In this document: positions 1 to 7,499 of the stretch, one piece after another
Layout of the letters: every line of letters begins with the position of its first letter
How positions within the stretch are numbered: position 1 is the first letter of the stretch
Assembly (NCBI GenBank): GCA_947476255.1
Contig: CANJPY010000035.1
Location: forward strand, 1 to 48,194
Length of the DNA stretch: 48,194 bases
Direction of reading: 5' to 3'
Source: Chthoniobacteraceae bacterium
GTDB lineage: Bacteria; Verrucomicrobiota; Verrucomicrobiia; Chthoniobacterales; Chthoniobacteraceae
Position numbers and translations under genes: made by a program
The notes under the pieces: model-generated
What the model was told of the DNA's origin: nothing
Databases searched by the model: none
Seen by the model: only the letters and a program-made list of their open reading frames with translations

Positions 1-261
1 ACGTTCTGGAAAGAGCCTGAAACAGTAGTGGCCCGGATCAATGAGCGGGTACGCGGCTGGATCGGGTACTTTGACTACGCGCAAAGGGACGAGGTGTTTG
101 GGAAGATGCAGATGCAGGTGTGTAATCGAGTCCGGAGATGGCTGTGGAAGAAACATGCCAAGAGCCGGGCGCATTACGGGCCGCAGTATCGGAACGAACG
201 CCTGCATGAGCAATACGGTCTGACTCGATTCCCCACGAACGCCACACGGCAATGCAAATGA
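1..261 (+). CDS. Group II intron reverse transcriptase/maturase, C-terminal end (5' partial)
   Basis: The frame is open from the first base of the window, so only the last 86 residues of a longer protein are present. The motifs RVRGWIGYF, NRVRRWLWKKH and NERLHEQYGL are typical of the thumb/maturase C-terminus of bacterial group II intron proteins. These proteins bind their own intron RNA, help it splice, and copy it into DNA for retrohoming. The intron RNA's 3' domains follow directly after the stop codon, as expected for such an ORF carried in domain IV. The catalytic reverse transcriptase part lies outside the window, so I cannot tell whether the element is active. Confidence 0.88.
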   Translation, partial: TFWKEPETVVARINERVRGWIGYFDYAQRDEVFGKMQMQVCNRVRRWLWKKHAKSRAHYGPQYRNERLHEQYGLTRFPTNATRQCK

Positions 262-383
262 AGCAAACCGGAGAACAGCCTCCGAGAGCCGGATGCGCGA
301 AATCCGCCCGTCCGGTTCGATGAGGGGGAGATGAGGACAAGGAGTGGTTGTGGCCGCAAACCATCCTCGTCTCCCTACTCTAT
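262..383 (+). ncRNA. 3' end of group II intron RNA (domains V and VI)
   Basis: Positions 286-318 read as domain V: arms GAGCCGGA and TCCGGTTC pair over 8 bp and enclose a GCG/CGC upper stem with a GAAA loop. The AGC catalytic triad lies near the 5' side. One upper-stem pair looks mismatched (C where G is usual). Positions 319-383 fold as domain VI: the purine-rich GAGATGAGGA arm pairs with TCCTCGTCTC. The expected 3' splice site follows CTACTCTAT, near position 383. The 5' domains I-III are outside the window. Confidence 0.82.
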
Positions 384-702
384 TTAGGAGAAAGGCGCTC
401 AGTTTGGTTTGGGGGAGGGAGGCGCGAAGTCGCCGAGCTTGTCCTGCTGCGGTCCGACCTTGTTTTGCACAGCCTATTTGCGAGTTGACGAGCGAGGCGC
501 AGAATGCACCGGTGGATAGGTGCCGAAATGATCCAGACTCCTCTTTTCAGTCCCCATTGCGACTCTGGCTTTCTTCAAAAGATTCCTTCGCTCTTCCCGG
601 CTCAAAGACAGGAGAAGACGGCCCGTGGCTTCCCTCAGTTCACGCGACATTTCGACAGCATCGACAGCATCGACAGCATCGAAAGTTTTAGTCCTCGCTT
701 CC
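384..702. other. Non-coding stretch after the intron, with a short tandem repeat
   Basis: I see no convincing gene between the intron 3' end and the PIN pseudogene. The open frames here have no recognisable motif and look like composition noise. The 9-base unit TCGACAGCA occurs three times in tandem at 652-678 and a fourth copy begins. The 3' exon interrupted by the intron should start at about 384, but the sequence there does not identify the target gene. Confidence 0.55.
652..678. repeat. Three tandem copies of a 9-bp unit
   Basis: TCGACAGCA is repeated three times without change, followed by TCGA of a fourth copy. It lies just downstream of the 3' end of the PIN pseudogene. No function is evident; it may be a slippage-prone microsatellite. 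Confidence 0.8.
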
Positions 703-1152
703 TTAAATAATCTCCAGTGGGTTTACGATACGGATAACAGGGTAGCCGTTCAACAGATTCACTCCGTTAAAGCCGGTTTCACGTTGAACATTCACCTGAT
801 GCCGAAAATTCCAACTCACAAGCAGGCTGATGCGTGAAATGGTACAGGCTGCTACATGAAGTGCGGCATCAAAATATTTTGGGGAGACTACTTTGTGGCT
901 TACATAACTCTCTGCCAATGAATACAGTTCGTCATTAATTTCCAGGAGTGTTTCCTGTTGGAACGTTTTCAAGAAAAGGGCACGTACAAAATCTGGGGTA
1001 CCTTGGATTTCTTGAGCGACAACGTCGGAACTCGCAAAGCGCCATTTCCCTGCCTCCATTTGGCTCCAAAGTTCTTGAGTGGCATCCTTCTACTCGGCGT
1101 CAAATTAACCCCCGATAACTAAGGTATCCAAATAAAGGAGCGGCACGCGCAC
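703..1152 (-). pseudogene. PIN-domain (VapC-like) nuclease remnant with two in-frame stops
   Basis: The intact part (703-1059) encodes the C-terminal half of a PIN-domain ribonuclease: KYFDAALHVA followed by LVSWNFRHQVN and GYPVIRIVNPLE, a pattern common in bacterial VapC-like toxins. Reading the same frame upstream shows the missing N-terminus, beginning near a GTG at 1150-1152 with LLYLDTLVIGG. LDTxVIGG is the usual first acidic motif of the family. Two stops interrupt it: TAA at 1107-1105, just after VIGG where the family usually has tyrosine, and TAG at 1092-1090. The reading frame never shifts, so the gene was inactivated by point changes. No antitoxin gene is recognisable upstream. A shortened protein from the ATG at 1059 would lack the first catalytic aspartate. 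Confidence 0.8.
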
Positions 1153-1604
1153 AAATGACCCTTACCATCGGGAAGCTCCGATAGCGACCTTGATTTCAGA
1201 TCCGCTTCAATAACCATCCTCTCTCTGGAAGTTAGTTTTTTACCGACGTTGCACCATCCAATTTCGCTGGTCGAAACGATTATGCGGCATCAGCATGCCC
1301 TTTGCGGCCCGACTGCGCTTGCTTCGCACCTTGACCTGAGCGCACTGTGTACGATGCTGCTTGGACAACCTGCGTCCGCCCCGGCCACCCATGCTTATGA
1401 AACGTCTCTCCCGTCTCTTGTGCTTTCTTGGCGCGCGTCTCGCCAGCGGCGGCCCCGGATTCCCCACGCGTTGCCAGCATTTGCAGACCCACGGCCTCAA
1501 CACATCAAAACTGGTCTTTGAAAGTTATTCATTTGTGGGGATGGACACACCAGACGTGTTGTTGTTCTAATTGGCCGGATCAATCAGGTACTGACCACTC
1601 AAAC
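1153..1604. other. Region without a supported gene
   Basis: These 450 bases lie between the PIN pseudogene and the FHA gene. Several short frames are open on both strands, but none has a recognisable domain. The frame of the FHA gene is open upstream to about 1428, but that extension reads as low-quality sequence. The minus-strand stretch 1280-1492 has a protein-like composition (many K, G, A and R); I do not recognise it. The region may be decayed mobile or integron-like DNA. Confidence 0.45.
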
Positions 1605-2597
1605 ATGCTGGAGAAGAGCACAGAAAACGCAACGTGGGATGATTTGGACTGGGGTCAAAGCATCGAGGACGAAGCCGTTCCTCCCTCCGTCCCTGACCTG
1701 CGGGAAACAACAGAAACAATCCATGTTTCTGCGCCTCTCCTTGAAAGTGAGGCAGCTCAAGGCGCGCGCGCGCAAAACAAGGCAGTGGAGGGCGTCCAGG
1801 CCCCGAAGAAGGAGTTGTCTGCAGCGTCCGCGATAGAACCACCTAAAGCGGCTCAAGAAAGGGAACTCCCGAAAGAGAAGGAACCCGCATCTTCGGCACA
1901 AGAGAGAGTTGTCTACGCTCCAGAAGCCTTGGCCAGACTCACAATTTGGGAAAAGGGTGAACCCACGGCGATTGTTCCGGTAAAATCCGCTCTGAGCATC
2001 GGCAGGGGCGAGGACAATCAACTTGTGATCTTGGATATGCATGTGTCCACGCACCATGCGCTTTTACAACCGCTTGCGGACGGACGATTTGAGCTGCTGG
2101 ACCTCAATTCAACCGGGGGCACTTTTGTCAATGGGCAGCAGATTAAGAAACAGATTGTAAAGCATCAAGACCGCATCACGTTTTCGACCATCCATACTGT
2201 TTTTGAATATCTCTCTGCATCTCGAATGGAGCAGGCCTCGGGCATCACTAAAACAATCGCTCCAACTCGGACCGCAATTTCTCCGCAACAACCCTCGCAA
2301 GCAATGGAGCCCAACGTGGCAACCCTCGCGTTTGAGAATGCGCCCCCTCAAGTTTTGCCGAGCAAAGAGCGCGTTTCCATTGGCCGCAATAAGGACAACG
2401 ATATCGTGCTCACGGAGCCCCACATTTCAGGAAGTCATGCCCAGATTGTGCGCATTTCAAACGACGCGTATCGCCTCATCGATACGGATTCTACCTGCGG
2501 AACATTTCTAAACGGGGCGCGCATCAAAAGCAGTGATCTCACTTCCGGAGATAAAATTATCTTTGGTGTTCTGAACTGCACCTTCCTCCTAACGTAG
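1605..2597 (+). CDS. Double FHA-domain protein
   Basis: This 330-residue cytoplasmic protein has an acidic, Glu/Ala/Pro-rich, probably disordered N-terminus (about 1-105) and two forkhead-associated domains (about 110-203 and 238-330). FHA domains bind phosphothreonine peptides. Both copies keep the core signature: GR at 133-134, S148/H151 and NG at 176-177 in the first; GR at 260-261, S275/H278 and NG at 303-304 in the second. Binding competence is therefore plausible. I chose the ATG at 1605 because upstream sequence in the frame looks non-coding. The gene converges on the srf-like genes with a 77-bp gap, suggesting but not proving shared function. No Ser/Thr kinase is in the window. FHA proteins elsewhere often regulate secretion or envelope systems. 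Confidence 0.88.
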   Translation: MLEKSTENATWDDLDWGQSIEDEAVPPSVPDLRETTETIHVSAPLLESEAAQGARAQNKAVEGVQAPKKELSAASAIEPPKAAQERELPKEKEPASSAQERVVYAPEALARLTIWEKGEPTAIVPVKSALSIGRGEDNQLVILDMHVSTHHALLQPLADGRFELLDLNSTGGTFVNGQQIKKQIVKHQDRITFSTIHTVFEYLSASRMEQASGITKTIAPTRTAISPQQPSQAMEPNVATLAFENAPPQVLPSKERVSIGRNKDNDIVLTEPHISGSHAQIVRISNDAYRLIDTDSTCGTFLNGARIKSSDLTSGDKIIFGVLNCTFLLT

Positions 2598-2674
2598 TAT
2601 CCCTTGCCTGCGACTGCCTTGAACGGGGACGCGGCAGCCCCATGAGCCACCGCGTGCACCGAGAGGTTTCGCAA

Positions 2675-4666
2675 TTATTCCTGGGGCCTGATCACCACGT
2701 CCGCATCTGTGCGATAGGGATTGCCATCCGCTCCACGCCCGATGGTGGTGATGGTGTGCTTGCCAGGATTCAGCGTGACTGGAAGGACTGGACCCTCCGC
2801 AACCTTGCCGTCTGGACGCAATTGAATGACGCCATCCACTCGCCATTCATTAATAGGTGGCGCGTCGCCCACCATGCCCTTATCGGTGCGTGCCACAATG
2901 TTCAAGAGAACCTCAACTTTACCGTCCGCCAGCATTCTCGAGAGGCTTGTAGAGACGATGGTAAGTGATGAGATTCCCACCGGCGGCGGTCCGTTGGGTG
3001 TCATCACTGTCGCCTCAGGCATTGGCGGGGCAGGGGCAGGAGCAGGAGCAGGAGCAGGTGGAGTCGGCTGAGGAACAGAAGTATTGGCAGTTTGAGAAAC
3101 TGAATTTGATTCCACTTTTCGCGCGCCATTCTTCTGCTTCATGGCCGTTTTTTTTGCGTCATTACCGCCCTCATGGGAAGGTGCGCTCGCACTGCTTCCG
3201 CTCGAAGTCATGCTCCCTTGGGAAACCTGAGCGCCGGCGCTTGAATTTGACCCCGTAGACACGGTGCCGAGCGAACCGCCCGCAGCAGGACGCCCTACTG
3301 CACTCCCTTCGCCCTTGTTGAAACCCTTTGCGGACGATGTCGTCCCCAAACTTCCGCTAGAACTCCCCACGGCCGGTGCAGAGTCCCGCCCCTTGGCGGC
3401 CCCCACAGATTGTGCGCTCGAATTCCCCGTGGATGTCGATGTCCCGCTGAAGGTTTGGGAACCACCCGCCAAAGGCGCTGCTGCCCCGAGGCTTCCACCT
3501 TTCACTGTGCCTGTCGCCAAGGCACTCCCCGAACCGGTAGACTTTTGTGCACTGGTGCCTGACGCAATCGCAGAGCCCGTCGAAGATAAACTTCCCGTGC
3601 CAGCGGCAGGGAAGCTTTTCCCACTTCCGGACAAACTTGCACTGCCCTCCGTATTGAGAGTCCCGGCCGCACCCGTCAAGGATCCTCCGGACGTCAATGT
3701 TCCAGCTCCCAATCCCGCAACGGCAGTTCCACTTCCACTCAAAGTAATCGTGCCTGTTGTCACGGCGGCTCCAACACTCTTTGCCGAGCCACCTGTGATC
3801 AGAGTGCCCGCTTCGGTGGTCGAGCTTGTTTTGACACTTGAAGAAGACTCCACACTCCCCTTGGGAGAAGGTGTTTCGGAAGTCTTTAGCGTGGAGCTTG
3901 CGACGGTGGCCGAAGACGGTGCCTTCTCAGAAATTGCGGAGGTCTTCACCGCTGCAGACTCAAGAGGTCCCGTCTCAATTTTTGGCGCGGCATTCTTTAC
4001 AGCTTCGGCTTCACTGGAAGCGCTCTTTTCTTCAGGCGCCTTTGCCTTCGAAAATATTCCAAAATACGCACCGCCGGCGGCCAACGCTGCAGCTGCTATC
4101 CCAACGGCCACCAAAGCTGGCGCCAACTTTGACTTGCGCTCAGCAAACACCGGCGAGGCCGGAGCTGAAGGCGTGTGCATGAGGTCTACCGCAGCCATGG
4201 GATCCAACGCGCTGCCCTCCTCCCGCTCGACCCCCCACAGTACGATTAGCTTTCGATCTCCCCCATGTCCGACCAAACGATATAAGTCTTTGTCCGTCTG
4301 GGGATCCGGCAGGCGGAACCCCTGGATGATTTGGCGCTTTGTGCGGTCGCAATGGGGGTCTTCCGCCTTGTTTTTAAGGTCTGTGACAGCCGCGCGCAAC
4401 GCCTCCAACTGCGCAGCCGGAATCTCCGAGAGGCTGCCGATCGCAGTGCTTGTGGAAACAAGCTCCGTGCCTCCTGAGCGTAATTCGAAAAGCACAGAAT
4501 CGTCCTCTTCCACCGCCTTCGGCAAAAATGTGGCCAGCGCTCCCTGTCGGACCGTTAATTGAAACTCGTGGGCCCAGAGGTTCCCTCCGCCATGCCAGGT
4601 TCGGATGGGACTAAAACGATCCAGCTTTAAACGCAGGCCCTTGTTGGGCTCAAGAGATATAGACAT
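2675..4666 (-). CDS. Membrane-anchored low-complexity protein, third gene of the srf-like cluster
   Basis: The protein has 663 residues from the ATG at 4666; a TTG at 4720 would add 18 residues and is less likely. The layout is clear: a soluble N-terminal domain of about 180 residues rich in charged and hydrophobic segments, one transmembrane segment near 187-207 (APALVAVGIAAAALAAGGAY), a very long Ser/Gly/Thr/Ala-rich linker of about 300 residues with SGS and TGS patterns, a Pro-Ala run, and a compact C-terminal domain of about 100 residues that looks like a beta sandwich. It follows srfB with a 72-bp gap and takes the position a third Srf partner would have. I cannot show homology to enterobacterial SrfA. 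The topology suggests a cytoplasmic N-terminus and an extracytoplasmic C-terminus on a flexible tether. Confidence 0.8.
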   Translation of the reverse strand: MSISLEPNKGLRLKLDRFSPIRTWHGGGNLWAHEFQLTVRQGALATFLPKAVEEDDSVLFELRSGGTELVSTSTAIGSLSEIPAAQLEALRAAVTDLKNKAEDPHCDRTKRQIIQGFRLPDPQTDKDLYRLVGHGGDRKLIVLWGVEREEGSALDPMAAVDLMHTPSAPASPVFAERKSKLAPALVAVGIAAAALAAGGAYFGIFSKAKAPEEKSASSEAEAVKNAAPKIETGPLESAAVKTSAISEKAPSSATVASSTLKTSETPSPKGSVESSSSVKTSSTTEAGTLITGGSAKSVGAAVTTGTITLSGSGTAVAGLGAGTLTSGGSLTGAAGTLNTEGSASLSGSGKSFPAAGTGSLSSTGSAIASGTSAQKSTGSGSALATGTVKGGSLGAAAPLAGGSQTFSGTSTSTGNSSAQSVGAAKGRDSAPAVGSSSGSLGTTSSAKGFNKGEGSAVGRPAAGGSLGTVSTGSNSSAGAQVSQGSMTSSGSSASAPSHEGGNDAKKTAMKQKNGARKVESNSVSQTANTSVPQPTPPAPAPAPAPAPPMPEATVMTPNGPPPVGISSLTIVSTSLSRMLADGKVEVLLNIVARTDKGMVGDAPPINEWRVDGVIQLRPDGKVAEGPVLPVTLNPGKHTITTIGRGADGNPYRTDADVVIRPQE

Positions 4667-4738
4667 CGGAATTTCTAATGGTTCTGGGTTGAAAAAGAGA
4701 CGCAGCAAACAGTTCGCCAAAAGCGTTTTGAAACGTGT

Positions 4739-7495
4739 TTAATCCGGCCAGCGCACCTCCAGGCGACCGGTATCCACCCAAAACTCGTCGCCTTCCAAGG
4801 TGCATAACTGAAGCTTCACGTCATCCTTGGTCACGGTCTGGCTGCCTGCCATCCCCTTCACGTTGGAGATCGTCAGAGACTCCAGATCCCCGTGTTGTGC
4901 CGCTGGAACGCGCCGGAAGGTTACCTGCAAAGTCGCGTTGTGCGCAGAATCGCTGAAGCGCTCCTTGTCAGTCCACCGCAACTGGTACACCTGCTCGGGC
5001 TTTGTTGCCGAGGCATGGAGCTTGCGGCCAACACACGTGCCGATGAGGATCGGGTGTGTCGCCTCACTCTGCGTTGGATCAAGATACAACCGGCTAAACT
5101 CCGTCGGCTGATTACGCGTGGGCATGGCGCCCCAAAAGCATCTCGAAACATCCTGGCCGTTGGAGATCCTGATCCGCCAACCGGGAATGCGTCCATTGTG
5201 AATCGCCTGATAGAGCGCCGCTCCAACAGCCGTGACGCTTTTAGCGTCGTGAATCATGTTGTTTGCACTCATCGGATACCAGTCGCCGGCATAAAAATCA
5301 CGCGCCTGAATGATCCGTTGCGGAAGCACTGGTAAAAACGCTTCCAACAAGCGCTTCACCTGCGGCAGCTCCGAAGGCTTCCCGCTCAATGTCACCAGGT
5401 CCACCTCGAACGCTGCCACATACTTTGCCAGCGACAGTATCACCGGCGACAAAACCCTTTCCACGCACGCCTCAATCTCGGCGGGTTGGTAAGGAATGGG
5501 CTCTGAATCATTGAGAAGCTCCTCGTTGAGCGCGGAGTCCTTTGCAATGAGATTCAGGTCCGCCAACGCCGTGAGATCGACCAGTCTGCCTTCGGCTCCA
5601 CGCATCGATTCCGTGGACCACGGCGCGCCTGTGTCGGGGCACCCGTACTTAGCTGCGCCAAGATCCTTTAGCCATTGCCGGATGATGGGCATGAACACGA
5701 GTTTCATGATGCGACCCCATTTGGCCCGGGCTGCTGCTGTGGTATGCGCTCCGGCAAAAAGGTTCTCAAACTGCATCATCTTTTCCTGATCATCGCGGAA
5801 GCGTGCTCCGAGCGCTGGCAGCAGCACGCATTCGATGATCTCGCGAGCGAGCGCATCCCCTGCAATAGAGCTGCAATCGCGGAAAAGAAGTTTGGCCTCT
5901 AAATCCACTCCGCCTCCCTGCAGGCAATCCCCGTATTCCACAATCGATACGTCTGTAGTCCCGCCCCCAATGTCGACCGTCATCAGACGCGCCCGGGAGC
6001 CAATCCCGGAGCCCCGCCCCACCAGTTCAATCCAGTTTTCCCCCACATCATAAAAACGGCGGATCTCGGAAAATACAAATGGCAACTGGCTCGCTACAGC
6101 CTCGTCGAGATGCATGAGCAGCTTCGGGCGATCACCGCCCTCGCTCACCAAGCGCTTGTCTCGAAGATGCGAGAGCGTGAAAATATTCAACGCCTTCTCC
6201 CATTTACGTTCATAGTTTGACGTCTCCTCTCGACTCCAACCCGAGGGAAAGGTCACCAACACGTTCCGGATCCGGCGGGGAATAAATTCGTGGTTTCCTT
6301 TTCGCCATTCCGAAGAAGTGACCTGCCTGTACGCAAGTTCAATAATCGAGAGGGCCGCCCACGACATCGTGTCGGACCTTGGAAAAGACGGCATCATGGG
6401 ACTTGCCGAAGGCCTGTAGGCGTGATCCTCCTCTTCGTTTGGAGGCTGGTCAATGTCCCAGTCACGGCCGTCTACAGGAAGAAATCTCAGCATGGAACCG
6501 GCAAGTTTGGGCAGCTCGACTCGACTCTGTGTTTGGGGGTTCCAACGGTTGAGCACCATTGTCCACCACTGCAAAGCGTCGCGACCCACGGGATCCGTGT
6601 CCCACAAAAAACGCTTCGGGGAGCTCAGCGAATAATTGCCGCCCACGTCGAGTTGCAAATTCCCAAGATCCTCGCGCGCACTGTCCCCCATCAATACGGG
6701 CGATAACTCCACAAACATCTGCGGGATGCGAGTCGTGACGTAGTGGGTGGTCTGCACAGAATTTCCCTTGAGCATCCCTCCTTGCACATTGTTTTGTACG
6801 GTCTCGTATTGCTCAACGGGCCGGAACTTTGGAGAGGGCGGTTCGAGATTGGAAAAAACTGGTTCGTGCAAAACAAACCATGAATCCACGATCGCAGCTG
6901 AATCATCCCCCTTGTTTGGTCCCTCAAAAGGTTGATAATCGTAGCCCTGTTTCATGAACCGGATCGGCCGGCAAACCGACGCCAGCTTTCCACCCTGCGC
7001 ATCCATGTTTTCAAGCGCCAGCACCACAGTCCGAGTGTTGCCAAAGTCTACCACCAGATCTACATCGATTGGCTCGCCCGCCGGCCGCTTCCAGATGACC
7101 TCAAACTGCGCCACTTCGATCAGAGTCCGTGGGTCAACAGGCGAGGGCACTTTCAGGGTGACAACCTTCACATCCGAGGGCAAGCGGCTGATGTCACTCA
7201 CCGCGTATGGTGACTGGGAACCAGCCGCCGCCGGCGCTTCACAGCTCTGGCGCGATTCAAAAATCGTCCCGCGCTTGACGGTGCCGATATTGCTCTCCAC
7301 CGCAACCCAAAGCCCCGGCTGCCCGTCTTTCATCGCAAAGCGACCGCGCACCCAACTGTAATTTACCTCCCGCCACGGCTGCCGTCCTTGTGAGCAAAGC
7401 TGCTTGAATTGAGGGTATTTCTGCAATACCTGCGAGAGCAGCGGCACAAAGGTGTAGTGATGACCACTGTCCGGAAAAACATCAATCGTTGTCAT
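4739..7495 (-). CDS. srfB: SrfB family protein (actin/Hsp70-fold)
   Basis: This 918-residue protein resembles the SrfB 'virulence factor' family (Pfam PF07520), whose members are about 1000 residues. The actin/Hsp70-type nucleotide-binding signatures are visible: phosphate-1 motif VVDFGNTRT at 148-156, phosphate-2 motif TVDIGGGTTD at 506-515, and an adenosine-type motif LSGKPSELPQVK at 703-714. It is therefore probably an ATPase. In enterobacteria srfB lies with srfA and srfC in an operon linked to virulence regulation, but the molecular role is poorly defined. Here its start lies 4 bp after the srfC stop, so the two are almost certainly co-translated. No signal peptide or membrane segment is seen. 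Confidence 0.88.
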   Translation of the reverse strand: MTTIDVFPDSGHHYTFVPLLSQVLQKYPQFKQLCSQGRQPWREVNYSWVRGRFAMKDGQPGLWVAVESNIGTVKRGTIFESRQSCEAPAAAGSQSPYAVSDISRLPSDVKVVTLKVPSPVDPRTLIEVAQFEVIWKRPAGEPIDVDLVVDFGNTRTVVLALENMDAQGGKLASVCRPIRFMKQGYDYQPFEGPNKGDDSAAIVDSWFVLHEPVFSNLEPPSPKFRPVEQYETVQNNVQGGMLKGNSVQTTHYVTTRIPQMFVELSPVLMGDSAREDLGNLQLDVGGNYSLSSPKRFLWDTDPVGRDALQWWTMVLNRWNPQTQSRVELPKLAGSMLRFLPVDGRDWDIDQPPNEEEDHAYRPSASPMMPSFPRSDTMSWAALSIIELAYRQVTSSEWRKGNHEFIPRRIRNVLVTFPSGWSREETSNYERKWEKALNIFTLSHLRDKRLVSEGGDRPKLLMHLDEAVASQLPFVFSEIRRFYDVGENWIELVGRGSGIGSRARLMTVDIGGGTTDVSIVEYGDCLQGGGVDLEAKLLFRDCSSIAGDALAREIIECVLLPALGARFRDDQEKMMQFENLFAGAHTTAAARAKWGRIMKLVFMPIIRQWLKDLGAAKYGCPDTGAPWSTESMRGAEGRLVDLTALADLNLIAKDSALNEELLNDSEPIPYQPAEIEACVERVLSPVILSLAKYVAAFEVDLVTLSGKPSELPQVKRLLEAFLPVLPQRIIQARDFYAGDWYPMSANNMIHDAKSVTAVGAALYQAIHNGRIPGWRIRISNGQDVSRCFWGAMPTRNQPTEFSRLYLDPTQSEATHPILIGTCVGRKLHASATKPEQVYQLRWTDKERFSDSAHNATLQVTFRRVPAAQHGDLESLTISNVKGMAGSQTVTKDDVKLQLCTLEGDEFWVDTGRLEVRWPD

Positions 7496-7499
7496 GTGC

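Noticed and set aside
344..691. 115-codon frame after the intron
   Set aside because: Starts inside intron domain VI and reads as Arg/Ser-rich noise; no domain.
1249..1521. 90-codon frame and overlapping minus-strand frames
   Set aside because: No motif or plausible start signal; the minus-strand version looks protein-like in composition only.
3264..4562. 432-codon open frame on the plus strand
   Set aside because: It is antisense to the low-complexity tethered protein; its Pro/Ala/Leu-rich translation is a product of that composition and has no domain.
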